From: Gymnopus androsaceus JB14 | Lineage: Eukaryota; Basidiomycota; Agaricomycetes; Agaricales; Omphalotaceae | Direction: 5' to 3' | Assembly: GCA_009733575.1 (NCBI GenBank) | Contig: ML769495.1 | Span: forward strand, 1 to 54,623 | Length of the DNA: 54,623 bases | Shown here: positions 41,259-52,055 of the stretch, piece by piece | Layout: every line of letters begins with the position of its first letter | Position numbering within the stretch: position 1 is the first letter of the stretch | Notes under the pieces: model-generated | What the model was told of the DNA's origin: nothing | Databases searched by the model: none | Seen by the model: the letters and a program-made list of their open reading frames with translations, nothing else | Position numbers and translations under genes: made by a program

Positions 41259-42381
41259 TCAAACACTACATTTCGCAACATTCCCTGCCGCCGCACACGC
41301 AGAATTAAACTGCGCTGCAGTGAGAGTGGTTGAATTAAAGTAAAGCTCGAGATATTGCAGCGTAGCAATCGCATTCGTCGTCGGAGGCCCTTTAGAGAAC
41401 TCTGGATCGCCGTTGGACCAAACGTTCACGACGACTTCGGAGGCTTCGGTGGGAACGTTTTTGGTGATTGTCTGTATAGTGCCAAGGAAAATCAGCAATG
41501 AGATTTATTGATGCTTTGGCAAGAAAGGAAGGAGTGAAACGTACCGATTCCAATGCGGAATTGTAGTAATAATTTGTGCTAGTTGTAAGCCAATCGATGC
41601 GATGTTCACCGAAAGCGCTGGAAGAAACTTGCATGAGAGATGCAATCATGGAATGAAAGATGATAACATACGTGAAATCTGCACCGTTAATCACCACAGT
41701 TTTAGCTGCACTTGGGTCGACGTCTCCATCAACCGTTCCCGGTTGGTCAGTGTAGTGGACGGTTTGAAAGTACTCGGCGTCCGAAGAAAGGAATTCAATA
41801 TCTTGCTCTTGTGTATCGGATATAAAGGTGAAGAAACCTAGAACGCACCGAGACGTATTAGCTAGTAATCAAAGATACAGTGATGGAGAAGAAATACCAA
41901 AGACAACGCCGGGCACCGTTGGGACAACAGCACGCATACGGAACGTGCCGTAAAGGATATCTGATCGCGCCGTGAAGATTTCACCGCAATTAACAGAGCT
42001 ACTGCCACTGGTGAACTGGAAAGAATGGCGAAGATTAGCAAACTGAAGAGGATATGTGTACAAGGAAAGGACGGAGAGACTTACAGCGCTAGCCTGAATG
42101 CCGAGGGCATCGTTAAACTGCATCACGTTTGCCGTAGTGTATTGGATGTTGGCAGTAGCGGTCCCAGATTGAGTTTCGAGATCAGAAGCAATGATCCAAT
42201 TGGGGCTTAGAGCAGCGATGGCTCCTGCATCCTGGGTAAAATCAGACACAATGGATTCCCTCCAGACATGACCTTGATCATCGACATATCCACAGGCACA
42301 ACTGGCGGCTTTAACGTTGTTGGAGCCGAGGAAAGTCGCTAGTAGGAGGAGGGCTTTCAAAGAGGAACCAAGATGGAGCAT
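41259..42381 (-). CDS. Secreted glycoside hydrolase family 16 enzyme
   Basis: Exons 42381-42085, 42015-41898, 41837-41672, 41617-41545 and 41471-41259 give 288 residues, all junctions GT-AG and in frame. The signal peptide is MLHLGSSLKALLLLATFLGSNNVKA. The GH16 beta-jelly-roll shows FQFTSGSSSVNCGEIFTARSDILYGTFRMRAVVPTVPGVVFG. The catalytic motif is EQDIEFLS (E-x-D-x-E, nucleophile and acid/base glutamates both present). Further down are THFGEHRIDW-type sequence and VVVNVWSNGDPEFSKGPP. GH16 enzymes cut beta-1,3- or mixed beta-glucans or remodel cell-wall glucan; the exact substrate cannot be read. A TATA box lies close upstream. Confidence 0.88.
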
Positions 42382-42418
42382 TGTAAAGGAACGAAGCAAA
42401 GCGAATGAAGGCTCGGTT

Positions 42419-42426
42419 CTTATATA
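42419..42426 (-). promoter_or_regulatory. TATA box of the GH16 gene
   Basis: TATATAAG on the minus strand, about 40 bases before the ATG at 42381. Confidence 0.55.
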
Positions 42427-43095
42427 GCTGCGGCGAGAGCTGGACCACCTGGATGGAGGCAAATGAAAGGGGAGTTTGAGTTTCGATTGAAGGCACCAAA
42501 TATATAACATACGGACTCGGAGGATGAATTGAATAATGATTTCAAAGTAGCACAAGGTTGAAGGGGCTGTAACCACCTAGCTTGGATATAGCTTCTGGGC
42601 TTGCCTTCAAGTGGCCATTCTCCTCAACCTGAAACACGCCCTGACAGGCTAAAGGACAGAAAGAGGGTACAATTCGGAATTCGCAACAAAATCTACTGGG
42701 TGGATGAGACAAGTCGACGCGTTGTCAACGTACATTGCCGCCATATGCCGCTAGTAGATCTTTCTTCTAGGATATAAACAGAATCAAACGTGCTCGATCC
42801 CCCACACTCTCCTGATTACCTGTCAAATTAACCCTTGAAGCCTGCCACGACTGTTGTGGAATTCAATGAGCCAAAATCCAAGCCTCCTATGTAAGCCCAT
42901 TGGTTCAACAACAGCCGTTCAAGCCTGGAATCCGCTCCGACGGAGTGAATTGCATCCAAATGCTATTGGAACTTTTGGTATAGTTCAAATACAGCCCATC
43001 GGGGAGATGTTGTACACTACAGTACATAGCCTTGGTCCGCGATGAGTATGCTGCGGCTCACCAAATCCCTTCAACCTAGATCAAGATTCAAACGT
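42427..43095. other. Intergenic, nothing recognised
   Basis: Upstream region of the GH16 gene and 3' flank of the phytase-like gene, both read leftward. No domain-bearing frame. Confidence 0.4.
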
Positions 43096-45214
43096 TCAAA
43101 TCCCAATCGCAAACTGAATACTTCCGGCAGGTACGCTAGGCAGCGTAACCTGGAACACCAAGAACTGGTTGTCGACGTTTACGCCGGCGTCGTAGGGTAT
43201 GCCAAGGGAGATACCGTTTGTTGTTAGGAAGTCGTTGTCCGACTAAAGCATCAATCAGTACGCGTGAAGGGAGTTGTGGACTAAGGCGCTTACCGCAGTG
43301 AACAAAAAATAATCATTAGGATTCGCCGGGTCGCCTACAGGCGCGAGAGCGAAAGATTCCCATTTCTCGTTCACAAGGGTGCTGTCTTCTATGCCTCCTG
43401 TACAAAGGAAAGGAAAACAAAAAGAAAGGTATCAGGAGACAGATTCGAGGTCTAGGAAGACATCGACATATAGAATTGAAATTTCAAGTACCATTGTGTA
43501 GTCCGAATCTTGCAATCTGTACTGGGTCAATATAGTTGACGAAAGAGACGTAGGTAGCTGGTGTAACCGAACTCTCCAGGACACCATTGGGGGCCACGGG
43601 GGTAGATGGATTGTCAAAGTCGGAACCAGCAATGTTAGTAGCTTGGGAGATGCTGAACAGGTCGGCTTGCCTGACAGCGACAGATAAACAAAAGATGAGC
43701 ATGCGCAGTGGGAAGAACAAGATGACTTGGACTCACTTATATTTTGACGTCGTGTCGTCGGTTGTATTCCCGTCGCCATTCCCATTCCCATCCCTCGACA
43801 ACGCGAAAAAGATATTATCGCTCACGAAATGAATCTCTGAGCACGCTCGTACGGTATTCTTCGAAGTACTAACAGGCAAAGGGACAACCCATTCTCCGAC
43901 CAGCGTAGGTCGGACGGTAGTAGCATCGGCGATATCGTACGCAACCATGCGGGTATATTGTGCGGTCGTCTTGTCACTACCACCATCTTGGATGGTGGCT
44001 TCTTGGAGCATAGCGTAGAGAACGTTGTTGGCGGCATCGAGAGTTAGGCCTTCGAAGCCTACAGAAAGAAGATATTATGATTAATGCTAGAATGCAAGCC
44101 TGTACTATGTAGGACATACCTTTGTTACCTCCGCGACCAGTATCAGGATCGACGACCGAGGTAAAGTTGAGGATTCCATCGGAGCTAAGAGGTAAGAAGG
44201 CCTCGGGAGGTTGTATAGTCTGGATCAAGGTACCATTCGCCGTGTAATGATAGATATAAGGTCCATATTCGTCGCTAATCCAGTATCTGGTGAAGAACGC
44301 CGTTAGTTGTCAGTCACAAGTGCAAATAGAAGAGCAAAGTGATCATGGATAGTTGTCAGTCACAAGCCAGTAAAGCATTATAGATGTGCGGAAATGTGCG
44401 GACTTTGAGCTGGGAGACTCACGTTCCATCGAGAGAAGCGATAATACCCTCTATATCTAGCGTCAAATGCGGTTCAGCATCGTCTGCAATAGGCATCTGC
44501 GGGTCCGCCAGAACAACGGTTGGGAATCCGTCCTCCACTGGTCTAACGGCCTCTAAGTATAACTGGCTGAGCACGCGAGCAACGAAAGCAAAATGCGTGT
44601 CACCTGCATCTAAACCCGATGTATTTCCTCCTCCACGATCGAATTGAAGAATGGTATCGATATAGAATAGCTGTAGGGTCTCTTGAGCAGCGTCAAAGGT
44701 GAGATTATCTGTTCCTCTGTAAGGTTTCAAAATAAAGTCGATTTCGTGTTGACGGGATCGGTAATCGACTGTCGAGATTCTAAGGAGCAAAAAAAAAAAC
44801 GACGATAATAGGCGGGGATGGTATTCATATCAGTACTGACGTCAAACCAAGGATCTTGGGAAGCCGAACTCACACATTAAATCCTCTATCAGGATGAGCA
44901 ACGATAGTCCCACTATAACTCCCATTCTCCAGCGGCTGCCATGTCCCAGGCTTGAACGCAATCGCGCTACCGAACCCACCCATAGTGTCACCCACAGAGT
45001 CAACAAAGTCTGCTGGGATGAGTCCGAAACCGACAATGCCTTTGTTGACATAGGTGACTCCGTCTAGGACAGCGGAAACGAAGGTTGACGACGCGGTGGT
45101 CGTCGTCGTCGCTCGAGCCTCTGCGTCAACCACGGGGGAAGATAGAGCGACATCCGAGAGGAAGGAGAGTGTGAGTAGGCCGAGAGAGAGTGGCTTGCTC
45201 ATGAATTTGATCAT
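43096..45214 (-). CDS. Secreted phytase-like (esterase-like activity of phytase) protein
   Basis: Seven exons: 45214-44874, 44779-44423, 44286-44120, 44058-43737, 43670-43492, 43397-43294 and 43242-43096. They total 538 residues with consistent frame. A signal peptide follows the start (LSLGLLTLSFLSDVALSSP). The phytase-like domain shows VGFGLIPADFVDSVGDTMGGFGSAI, HPDRGFNV, HEIDFILKPYRG, LDIEGIIASLDGT-YWISDEYGPYIYHY, FEGLTLDAANNVLYAMLQ and VNEKWESFALAPVGD. These acidic blocks in this order define the family (PF13449), probably a beta-propeller. The end is SIQFAIGI. The enzymatic role is only inferred; the family is named for weak esterase activity. A second in-frame ATG at 45202 is possible. 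Confidence 0.9.
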
Positions 45215-45798
45215 GACTGAGTCGGAAGAGAATGAGATTGAGAATCAACATTCCAGTCGTTTTAAGTACAAGATTTGCGTCGACAGTCGAACGTGGGTGG
45301 TCAAGGACCAAAATTGAGCTAGGATCAATCGGTGCATATGGACGCGTATGCTGTCAACATAGTGATTGAGAGATCGGCGCGCCACTCTGGCGTTAAAAAT
45401 ACATTTTCGTGTACCTGCGGACCTTGGCCAGCCTCGAGTTCAGAGGTGCATCGAATATCCGCATCTATTTAAATGAAGACGAGCCCGAGGATCAAGCTGA
45501 AAAAAGCGTCGTATGACCCGTGGGTTCAAATGAATTACCAGAGAAGCCTTTAGTTCTATAGCCAAGTTGTATATTTAGGGATTCTGAAATGTAAGCGTAA
45601 CCCAATAGAGGAAAGAAACAAGAAACAAAAGCAAGAGCGTCTAGCAAGCGCCTAACGGATCCAGAATCCGGACCGCTGGGCGCCGCGCCTTCTCCGAGTC
45701 AGCTTCGCTCATGTCTTATTGATGAATGGTGTTGTACGTCTGAAGCGAACCGTCTCTGAATCTACAGACTAACGGAGTATCTACAGTACCAAACTAAG
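45215..45798. other. Intergenic, divergent promoter region
   Basis: Between the phytase-like start (-) and the F-box pseudogene (+). No gene or repeat seen. Confidence 0.4.
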
Positions 45799-46466
45799 AT
45801 GAGCCTTCTTCGATTCCACCGGAAATCTACATCGAACCATCCTCTTCCATCTAATGGCGATTCTGAATCCGTAGAAATCAAACGCATCGATGATCTTATT
45901 AGCATCTCACTAGCTTGCCGTTTTCTGTGCACCATTTCTCTTCCTCTCGCATTTGAGTCTGTCATCATTCGATCGCGCTTAGGCAAAGATTGTGTCTGGG
46001 ACCGTTATCGTAGGAGCTACATCACCTTCTGCCAGTCGCTCAATGAAGATGGACCTATCGCCACTGCCCTTGCTTCTCAAATCCAGAACTGCACCATTCG
46101 AAGACGGTTTTCCCTTGACCATCCGGTCGAAACAAAAGCTTAAAAGGAAGTCTTGCCAAAGATGTACAATCTCACCGTGGTTACTCTATCAGAAATTTAC
46201 CCCACTCCCTCGCTCTTCGAAAGTATTCAAAGCCTACCACACCTCACCTATCTTATGCTCGAGTCTTGCAATATGTACTTATATGATCATCATAACCGAA
46301 ATCCAGCAGTTTGCTTCGTAACTCAAACTACAAATTTTCCGACTGTTTTTTGGGAAGCGCAGGTTAGACGGTTTCGACCTTGAAAACCCGGAAGTTTCTT
46401 CCTGTGACTCTGGCTGCAAGTCTGACAGAATTTCACGCTGACAGCGGCCCCCTCACGCATGAATAG
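45799..46466 (+). pseudogene. F-box/LRR-type pseudogene, third type
   Basis: The frame reads DLISISLACRFLCTISLPLAFESVIIRSRLGKD and then QIQNCTIRRRF. A TAA stop at 46141-46143 follows, and the same frame continues LPKMYNLTVVTLSEIYPTPSLFESIQSLPHLTYLMLESC. That is the start of the leucine-rich repeats seen in a common class of mushroom F-box proteins. A frame change after about 46380 leads to RKFLPVTLAASLTEFHADSG with a stop at 46464-46466. A normal gene of this class is about twice as long. It is unrelated in sequence to subfamilies A and B. Confidence 0.6.
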
Positions 46467-46480
46467 ATTATGAATCCTCC

Positions 46481-46880
46481 TGTCTTTGCATCTCACCCCA
46501 TTTCTTGCACTTTAACTCCCGATTTTTACAGTGGACCAGTTCCAACCCTCCAATCTCAACCTTTGTCCTACCTCCGCGCTCTCCTTACACCGTCTCTCCC
46601 CCATGAAAGAGCTATCAAGCCGCGTACTCAGGACTTTGAGTCGCAAAGTCACGCGTATTGCGAGGAGCAGTCTACGCAGCCCCAAACGCTGGCCTACTCT
46701 CCTCATGATCCACTAGCGGGTGGTTCAACAGCCTGGATCTACGAGAAATTGATAAAATGGAGCGATAAAGAAGAAAGGATATGTTTGGGACGATCGTTCC
46801 TGCCTTCGACAGATACTACTTCCAAACGCTGACAAGGTTTAATTATCACAGTATTAACATGGGTGTCTATCTACTGTAAA
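46481..46880 (+). pseudogene. Partial duplicate of the epoxide hydrolase gene
   Basis: This matches intron 5, exon 6 and the start of exon 7 of the gene at 47273 (corresponding to about 48108-48510). It includes intron bases TTTGCATCTCACCC and the coding blocks [33 protein letters not shown] and [12 protein letters not shown]. The presence of intron sequence shows duplication at DNA level and not retrocopying. Coding ends in a broken frame. Confidence 0.8.
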
Positions 46881-47272
46881 TCAAGTATTCTTTCCAAAAA
46901 CTATGCTTTGACTATGCCAGTGCTAAGAACGTTACCTTGAGAGCTTGAAGCCAAGCCTGAAGTCGACTACGCGACCCATTCCAGCTGCCAAAAGATATAT
47001 AACTTATACTTAAGAAGGACAGGAAGGAAGGATGTTGGATTGGGATGTTGGATTGATCATGAAGAAACTCAATGAGTCACACTCAGACTCACAGACTCTG
47101 ACTCATCGGACATTATCGGCCGCTTTCTTTCGATAGCTAACATGTTGGCAGAACAGAATCTATGTGCCTGCTCTTGTAACCTGCTCGAAACACCTTTTGT
47201 GGTGAGTCGTATATTTCCTTTCAACTGGCTCTGAATTAATCCGGCCTCGCAAGACTTGACGCGTCCCAAATC

Positions 47273-48878
47273 ATGTCTGAAACTCCCTTCAAAATCTCGG
47301 TCCCGGATTCCACACTGGCCATTCTCCAGCGAAAACTAGAGGTTACAACCTTCCCCGACGAGCTCGAAGATACTGACTGGAAATATGGCGCTCCGCTTGC
47401 AGATATCAAGCGGCTGGTGGCTCGTTGGAAAGATGGATATGATTGGCGCAAGCAAGAAACCAAGTTGAATGACGAACTTCCCCAGTTCACCAAGGACATT
47501 GACGTAGATGGGTTTGGAAAGTTGAATATTCATTATGTGCACGTGAAAAGCCAAGTATTGAATGCAATTCCCTTGCTATTCGTTCATGGATGTACGCGGT
47601 TTTATTTTCTGTCTGCCTTGGCTTTTGCTAAAACGTCGAAAAGGGCCCGGAAGTTTTATCGAAGTTCGCAAGATCTTGCCACTTCTTGTAAATCCGTTAT
47701 CCGGCCATCCTAGTTTCCATATCGTTGCCCTCTCACTGCCTGCTTTTGGCTTCTCCGAGGCTCCGTCGAAACCTGGTTTTGGTTGTATAAAATATGCCGA
47801 GGTACTGGAGTAGCTGGCTCTGTTGGGTGGCTACTAATGCTGCTTATAGGTATGCCATAAACTTATGCTCTCCTTGGGCTACGATGAATATGGTATGTTC
47901 TTTTAACAATCTCCACGATCTAATACATTAACCTCTCTGTATCCATTTTCAGTAACCCAAGGCGGCGACTGGGGTTCTCATGTACACTTTAAATTTTCTC
48001 GCTACCATTCATTCTCTTACCATCAAAGTCGTGTACAGATTACGCGCCATATGGCTCATAAATACGGAGGAAAACACTGTAAAGCTTGGCATTCGAACTA
48101 TCCAACGTGTGTCTTTGCATCTCACCCACTTCATGCACTCTAACTCCCTCGTTCCCGATCTTCTACAGTGGTCCAGTTCCAACCCTCCAATCTCAACCTT
48201 TGTCCTACCTCCGCGCTCTCCTGACACCGTCCCTTCCACGTGAAAAAGCTATCGAACCACGTACCCAGTACTTTTCGTCGCAGGGAAAAGCGTATTACGT
48301 GCAGCAGTCTACACAGCCCCAAACGTTGGCGTATTCTCTTCAAGATTCACCAGCCGGCTGTTTAGCCTGGATCTACGAGAAATTGATAAATTGGAGCGAT
48401 AGGGAGGGAGATGAAGGATATGTTTGGGACGATGATGAGGGTATTTTCTTTCCATACTACTCCCAAACGCTTACAGAGTTTGATTATTACAGTGTTAACT
48501 TGGGTGTCGATTTACTGGTTTTCCCGATCCGGACCCGGCGCAGCGTCGAGGATATACTATGAGAACATCAGGACTGGAGACAGGAACATATGGACGTCGT
48601 CGTCGATACCCATGGGAGCGTCGTTCTTCCCCAAGGAGCTGAGATATTCACCAAGAGCGTAAGTTCAGAGTGTTCCTCTACAAACCAGGTCGCTCATTAC
48701 TACTTTCTTCTCTAGGCACATTACTTCCTGGGCCAACCTCGTCTTTGAATCGGAACATACCCGTGGAGGCCATTTTGCTGCTCACGAAAAGCCGGAGCTG
48801 CTCGTTGGTGACCTAAGAAAGATGTTTGGGCGGGGTGGCGTGGCGTTTGGGGTTGTTACAGGGAAAGATGGGTATTGA
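47273..48878 (+). CDS. Epoxide hydrolase (microsomal EPHX1-like, alpha/beta hydrolase)
   Basis: Exons 47273-47591, 47644-47801, 47850-47892, 47953-47981, 48039-48106, 48169-48440, 48493-48658 and 48716-48878 give 405 residues with all frames consistent. The enzyme adds water to epoxides to give diols. The N-terminal EHN domain is [18 protein letters not shown]...DWRKQE. The oxyanion motif HGWPGSF forms across intron 1. The nucleophile aspartate is in QGGDWGSH, formed across introns 3 and 4. The [10 protein letters not shown] and EQS-like lid block ([29 protein letters not shown]) follow. The catalytic histidine is in [13 protein letters not shown]. No signal peptide is obvious. A partial copy lies about 400 bp upstream. 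Confidence 0.9.
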
Positions 48879-49359
48879 TTGGGACGATGTTCATCGAAGT
48901 ATTAAGAACATCTTTACACGTCTTACCCGCGGATAAAACTTCGTATTTGGCATGCTGCACGGCGGAAGACATAGATAGCACTTACTTTTCAACAACGGCC
49001 CTCCGTACTGCGTTTCTGCGGAGTTAGAGTCGAACATCTTGAACTTTCAGGTATTATCTTTGGCTTTGCGGTTCTTTCCAACTGACAATGGAGGAATGCG
49101 ACCAGATGACCAGCCGAGGAAGCTCGGTCAGCATAATCACAGTATTAAACGCTCAAACTGCGACTCGGATGCCCTTCTGTAGCTGCATCAAGGTTTATCC
49201 ATATGGACGGATCGATGGACAGGTTCTCTCAACAATTCGGAATCCATCGAGTGTTCGATCCGAGTTCGCCTCCCACACGTTATACCTTAAGTACGTTCGG
49301 CGATTTTGAAATCCCTCATTTTCCCTGCTCTATCATCAGACGCACCGAGCTAGGTGGAA
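48879..49359. other. Intergenic
   Basis: 5' flank of the FAD oxidase. TTCGATCCGAGTTCGCCTCC at about 49254-49274 recurs at about 51542-51561. The last about 45 bp before the ATG are duplicated before the second oxidase copy. Confidence 0.45.
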
Positions 49360-51242
49360 ATGCTCTCCTTGCGCCTATCTTCTGTGCTCTGTTGCCTCAC
49401 CGCACTAGTATCTATAGCCCAAGTTCAAGCAAGTGGCCTCTCAACAAATGCATCCACATCTACCACTCCCTCCGCGCAAACTTGCCTACAACTCCAGCTC
49501 ACCCTAGGACCTTCGATCGTTCAGAGCAGATCTTTCGGGCCTCACTACACCATAGGTGTCAATTCAGCATGGAACGCATTCAACACTGAGGTCAATTTTC
49601 AACCTGCATGTGTTGTATTTGCAACCAAGGCAGAACACGTCCAGATCGCGATGAAGGCGATTTTTGATAATAATCTGGATTACGCGGTACAGGCTGGAGG
49701 ACACAGTGCGATGAGGGGATGGAACAAGTAAGTGTCCCTGTCTTTGGTTGATGTTGGAAGACATAGATCGATGCTTCGTTTACCTAGCGTTGAAGGCGGG
49801 GTCCTTATTTCGTTTATATTCATGAATGAAACCTCGTATGATGCAGAGAAAGATACTATCACTCTACTCCCTGGAATACACTGGGGAGATGCGGTATCTA
49901 ATCTTGCACCGTTCGGAGTGGCGCCTGTTGGGGGCCGAGTAAAGTACGTGGTTCCTCCATGGAGGACGATCTCGTCCATTGTATTTATAGATTCGACAGT
50001 GACGTGGGCACGGGTCTCCTTCTCGGCGGAGGCATGAGCTTCCTCTCGCCCTCTTTTGGATATGCTGCAGATACATTCGTCTCTCTCGATGTTGTCCTCG
50101 TTAACGGAACGCTTGTAACTGCAACTGCTCACAATGAATACGCGGATCTGTTCCGAGCGTTGAAGGGTGGTGCAAATCGGTTTGGCATTGTGACGAAATA
50201 TGAGGTGCAGGCGGCACATACTGGAACCGCGGAAGACAAGCATTGGTGGGGTGGAGTAGCGACCGTGAGTTCATGAACGGCTCATGAGATTAAGAATAGA
50301 AGGTGATTCTTCCTGCTAGTACCCCAACTCGTCATCCGAAGCTCTTCTCGAAGCAGTGGCACACTATGCTAAAGAAGCCAATGATACAAATGCAGGTGCG
50401 TTCTTTCTTTCCTTCCAAGTAAGTAGTATCATTGACTTGATTGACCCTTAGCTTTCTTGATATATTTCGACTTGGGCATTGGAGATGATTCAAGTATCTC
50501 TCCGGTCATCGAGGTGGCCATGTTCTACAATGGCAGCTCTGAATCATTCAACAAAACCTTCGCGGAGCTGCTCTCCATACCCTTCACAACATTACCGCTC
50601 GGACCTCTCTCATACTCGGAGATTTCCAACGACCTCCTCGACCCTGCCGTTACTGTTGGACAGACGTTTAGTGCCAGTGTTTTAGCTGGGATGTCGGGCA
50701 GCTTCACATCTAGCAACCCATACATGGAGACCTTTCGTCTGTTCAACAATTTCACCACGACTTACGCATCCTCTGGTCAAATCTCCGGTGCTATTCTAGC
50801 ATTCACCCCCGTAATTGAAGCTCAGATACGGATCGGATTAGCGAAAGGTGGTAACGCCATAAGTCCTCCTCTGGGCGATGGAGGCTTCAACTCAATTCTG
50901 CTCCAGTTATCATTTAGCGAGGGCGTCACAGATATTCCTCCAGCGATTGAACAAGGCCGAGAATACTTCCTCGAAAAGTGAGCTTTACATCATTGGTAGT
51001 TATTGTTCAAATCTCACTGTTAAACAGCGTACCAAACACCCCTGGGTTACCATTGTATATTAACGAGTGTGACTCTAAGCAGCGTGTTTATGAAACTTAC
51101 GGAGGTTTCGAGTTCCTTAAAACTGTCTATGCCAAGTACGACCCTACAAGGTGCGCGGAAGTCATTCGTTATTCTGAGATACATAGTTGACCAGTTACCT
51201 AGGTTTAATGTACGGCATACGCAAGGCCCACTTGGTCTATGA
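49360..51242 (+). CDS. Secreted FAD-linked oxidoreductase (berberine bridge enzyme-like), intact
   Basis: Exons 49360-49727, 49788-49943, 50000-50264, 50320-50395, 50452-50977, 51028-51150 and 51203-51242 give 517 residues, all introns GT-AG and in frame. The signal peptide is MLSLRLSSVLCCLTALVSIAQVQA. The FAD_binding_4 (PP-loop) domain shows QPACVVFATKAEHVQIAM, then AVQAGGHSAMRGWN, whose His is the usual covalent FAD site, then LLPGIHWGDAV and GLLLGGGMSFLSPSFGYAADTFVSLDVVLVNGTLVTA. The substrate domain ends LPLYINECDSKQ...KTVYAKYDPTRFNV, like BBE C-termini. No second cysteine for bicovalent FAD is evident. Family members oxidise sugars or secondary metabolites; the substrate is not known. 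Confidence 0.9.
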
Positions 51243-52055
51243 TTTCCGTAGTATTTGCTGTCGGTCATTAGAAGAATATAGCTCCGCTATCAGTCTCAGC
51301 TTTTTCTCCCTAAGTGGCTCTTGCTACTTGTAGTGGAGCGGCACCACCAAAATTCAACCCGAGTATCTACTAAAGACAAGTTTAAAAATCACTTCCGTAC
51401 TTTATAACTAGGAAATTCAGCCCAGAGGTAAACGTTCGGTCAAAAATCGAGAATTGGGCGACCCTACCTTACTTCTCAAATTCGGTCAAATTTGGTTCGG
51501 TCAAAAATGACCCTTCGGAGGGCCCGTAACTAGGCTCTGTGTTCGATCCGAGTTCGCCTCCGGTACGCTAGATAATGTACCATTTCGACGTTAATTCAGT
51601 GACGCGTAACGCGGACCCCCTGAACTTCAAGGTTTTTAGATTCGTGGGCACCGGTCGAGCCGTAATGCTACTAAAAAAGGCACTCAAATACCATTGTTCC
51701 TCGTACATACAATCAAGATCAGTCAGCGCAACCAACAGCCGTCGACAGTATTCAACGATCTTCTGCTCATTTACCTTTACTCCCACTACCATTTCCCTTC
51801 CTCTATCTCGCTGTCCTTCGTGAACTCTCAGTCTTGTATACCAACGGGCTTCTTTTTCCCTCGATTACCTCTTCCCACTGTCTGGAGCGTGCCTGCACGC
51901 GCGCGCCACTTAGCTGAACTGATGGGCGATTGAATTTGGACCGTAACGATCAATATGGCTGAACTAACGGTCGAATGGGTACAGTAGCTTTAAATACGTT
52001 TGACATCGCCTCCTTTTTTCCTGGCCTATCATCAGACTCACCAAGATTGGTGGAA
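51243..52055. other. Intergenic between oxidase copies
   Basis: Bases to about 51362 are duplicated after the second copy (to about 54083). They include CTAAGTGGCTCTT, TACTTGTAGTGGAGCGG and ACCACCAAAATTCAACCCGA. A CGGTCAAAAAT motif occurs twice near 51435 and 51500. No gene. Confidence 0.5.

Noticed and set aside
49680..50243. A 187-residue antisense gene
   Set aside because: It is the reverse shadow of exons 2-3 of the intact FAD oxidase.
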